Positions 6,192-7,052 of a stretch of 7,052 nt of DNA are shown here, in pieces. The notes under the pieces were generated by a model that made no database searches, was not told where the DNA came from, and worked only from the letters and a program-made list of their open reading frames with translations. Each line of letters opens with the position of its first letter. Within the stretch, counting starts at the first letter, position 1. The stretch covers positions 1 through 7,052 of the forward strand of contig JAIESJ010000005.1 of the NCBI GenBank assembly GCA_019746155.1, in the 5' to 3' direction. Source of the DNA: Burkholderiales bacterium. GTDB lineage: Bacteria > Pseudomonadota > Gammaproteobacteria > Burkholderiales > SG8-41. Made by a program: the position numbers and the translations under genes.

Positions 6192-7052
6192 CTAGCCGCC
6201 TGGCCTGCGGCCCGGCCGCCGTTCCTTGATGAGAAACAGCAGAACGCCGCCGATAATGGTGAGCCCTGAGAAAATTTCAATAAACAGCGCGTAGTTCAGC
6301 CGGTATCTTCCGGATGCCGGATCGTAGACCGTGCACAGGATGCGAATCTTGTCGAGCATCTGTGCCATGCCGGGAGCAGGCAGCGCGCTGCCGGTCACCA
6401 GATTCCGCAGCGGCTCGATCAGCAACGGCAGATCGAAGCTATCGCCGTAAATCTGGCGGTATATCCTCCCGTTGCCGTCGACAATCGTCACCTGGGTAAC
6501 ATGATCGAATCCACCCAATGTCGCAACGTAGCTGAAGCCGAAATCACGCGTGAGCCGGGTTACGGTTGCGGCTTCCGCACTCGCGAATTCCCAGTTAGGC
6601 AGTGCGACCCCATGGCGCCGCGCGAAGTCCGCCATTGCCGGGGGTGAATCGAAGGGAAGATTGAAGCCTATCGTCAGCGTCGAGAAAGCATCCTCGCCGA
6701 ATACACGCTGCGCCTCGGCAACCGCCCGCGCAAGAACCCGGGTGGTCGTCGGGCAAACCTGACCGCAGCCGGTGTACACAAAATTCACGAGCAGCGGTCT
6801 GCCGCGGTACGACGAGAGACGTATCGGCCGTCCCGCGCGATCGGTCAGGACATAGTCACCAACCGGCTTGCCGATCACCTCCTGGCTTGCTTTCAGCGCG
6901 GCTTTCTCGTCAAATGCGTTTTGCCTGCCCTCGGCCGGAGCGATGATCTGCACCGATGGCAAGACAGCGACCGCCGCTGCCGGCGCCGCTGGCGTGCCGG
7001 ATAGGCCGCTCGACAATCCAAGCACTAGCGGCAGTAACTCAGGCTGGAACTG
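6192..7052 (-). CDS. SCO1/SenC-family copper chaperone, N-terminus beyond the window
   Basis: A thioredoxin-fold SCO protein, normally involved in copper delivery to CuA sites or thiol-disulfide exchange in the periplasm. Counting from a GTG at 7025, the copper motif is C87 and C91 (YTGCGQVCPTTT) and the conserved distal His is H175 (FDHVTQV), so all three metal ligands are present. The fold core runs from about residue 52 to 210. It is followed by ILCTVYDPASGRYR (229-242) and a C-terminal membrane helix (about 246-266), then a basic tail KERRPGRRP that should be cytoplasmic. This tail makes it longer than a typical SCO protein. The frame stays open from 7025 to the right edge, and a hydrophobic Leu/Ala-rich stretch there looks like the remains of a signal peptide, so the true start is probably upstream. 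It precedes the FNR-controlled unit in the same direction but is separated by 114 bases and the operator. Confidence 0.92.
   Translation of the reverse strand, partial: QFQPELLPLVLGLSSGLSGTPAAPAAAVAVLPSVQIIAPAEGRQNAFDEKAALKASQEVIGKPVGDYVLTDRAGRPIRLSSYRGRPLLVNFVYTGCGQVCPTTTRVLARAVAEAQRVFGEDAFSTLTIGFNLPFDSPPAMADFARRHGVALPNWEFASAEAATVTRLTRDFGFSYVATLGGFDHVTQVTIVDGNGRIYRQIYGDSFDLPLLIEPLRNLVTGSALPAPGMAQMLDKIRILCTVYDPASGRYRLNYALFIEIFSGLTIIGGVLLFLIKERRPGRRPGG

Overview
The window is GC-rich, densely packed bacterial DNA carrying one respiratory gene cluster, almost all of it on the minus strand. A perfect FNR/DNR-type operator, a SCO copper chaperone, a DUF2249 protein and an atypical haem-copper oxidase subunit suggest a facultatively anaerobic or denitrifying proteobacterium. 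A beta- or gammaproteobacterium is my guess; nothing in the window fixes the taxon.

Layout in transcription order (minus strand, right to left). A SCO-family protein runs off the right edge (6192-7052). An intergenic gap follows, holding a perfect FNR-type box (6159-6172) centred at -41.5 from a predicted start site. Next come four tightly packed genes: (1) a diheme cytochrome b fused to a plant-type [2Fe-2S] ferredoxin and an FAD/NAD(P)H reductase (4125-6077); (2) a membrane-anchored periplasmic protein of unknown function (3625-4128, ATGA overlap with gene 1); (3) a second diheme cytochrome b fused to a 2x[4Fe-4S] ferredoxin and an MvhD/FlpD-like iron-sulfur domain (1992-3596); (4) a 12-helix haem-copper oxidase superfamily subunit I (552-1988). 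A very small ORF that may be frameshifted (about 380-543) and a weak terminator-like hairpin close the unit. A DUF2249 gene (108-380, plus strand) converges on it from the left.

How the parts may work together (inference). Subunit I keeps both low-spin haem ligands, the high-spin haem ligand and the helix-VI His. By my manual alignment it has Tyr-Asp (Y287-D288) where oxidases and classical NO reductases have the His-His pair, and it has no Tyr or Glu four residues after the helix-VI His. With the FNR/DNR-type promoter and the DUF2249 neighbour, this points to an unconventional NO reductase-like enzyme rather than an O2-reducing oxidase. No CxxCH haem-c motif and no CuA subunit is encoded in the window. 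The usual electron donors appear to be replaced by two paralogous cytochrome b proteins, one wired to NAD(P)H and one to a ferredoxin/Hdr-type carrier. The pair could form a heterodimeric cytochrome b complex passing cytoplasmic reducing power to quinone or directly to the terminal enzyme. This architecture is the most interesting thing in the window.
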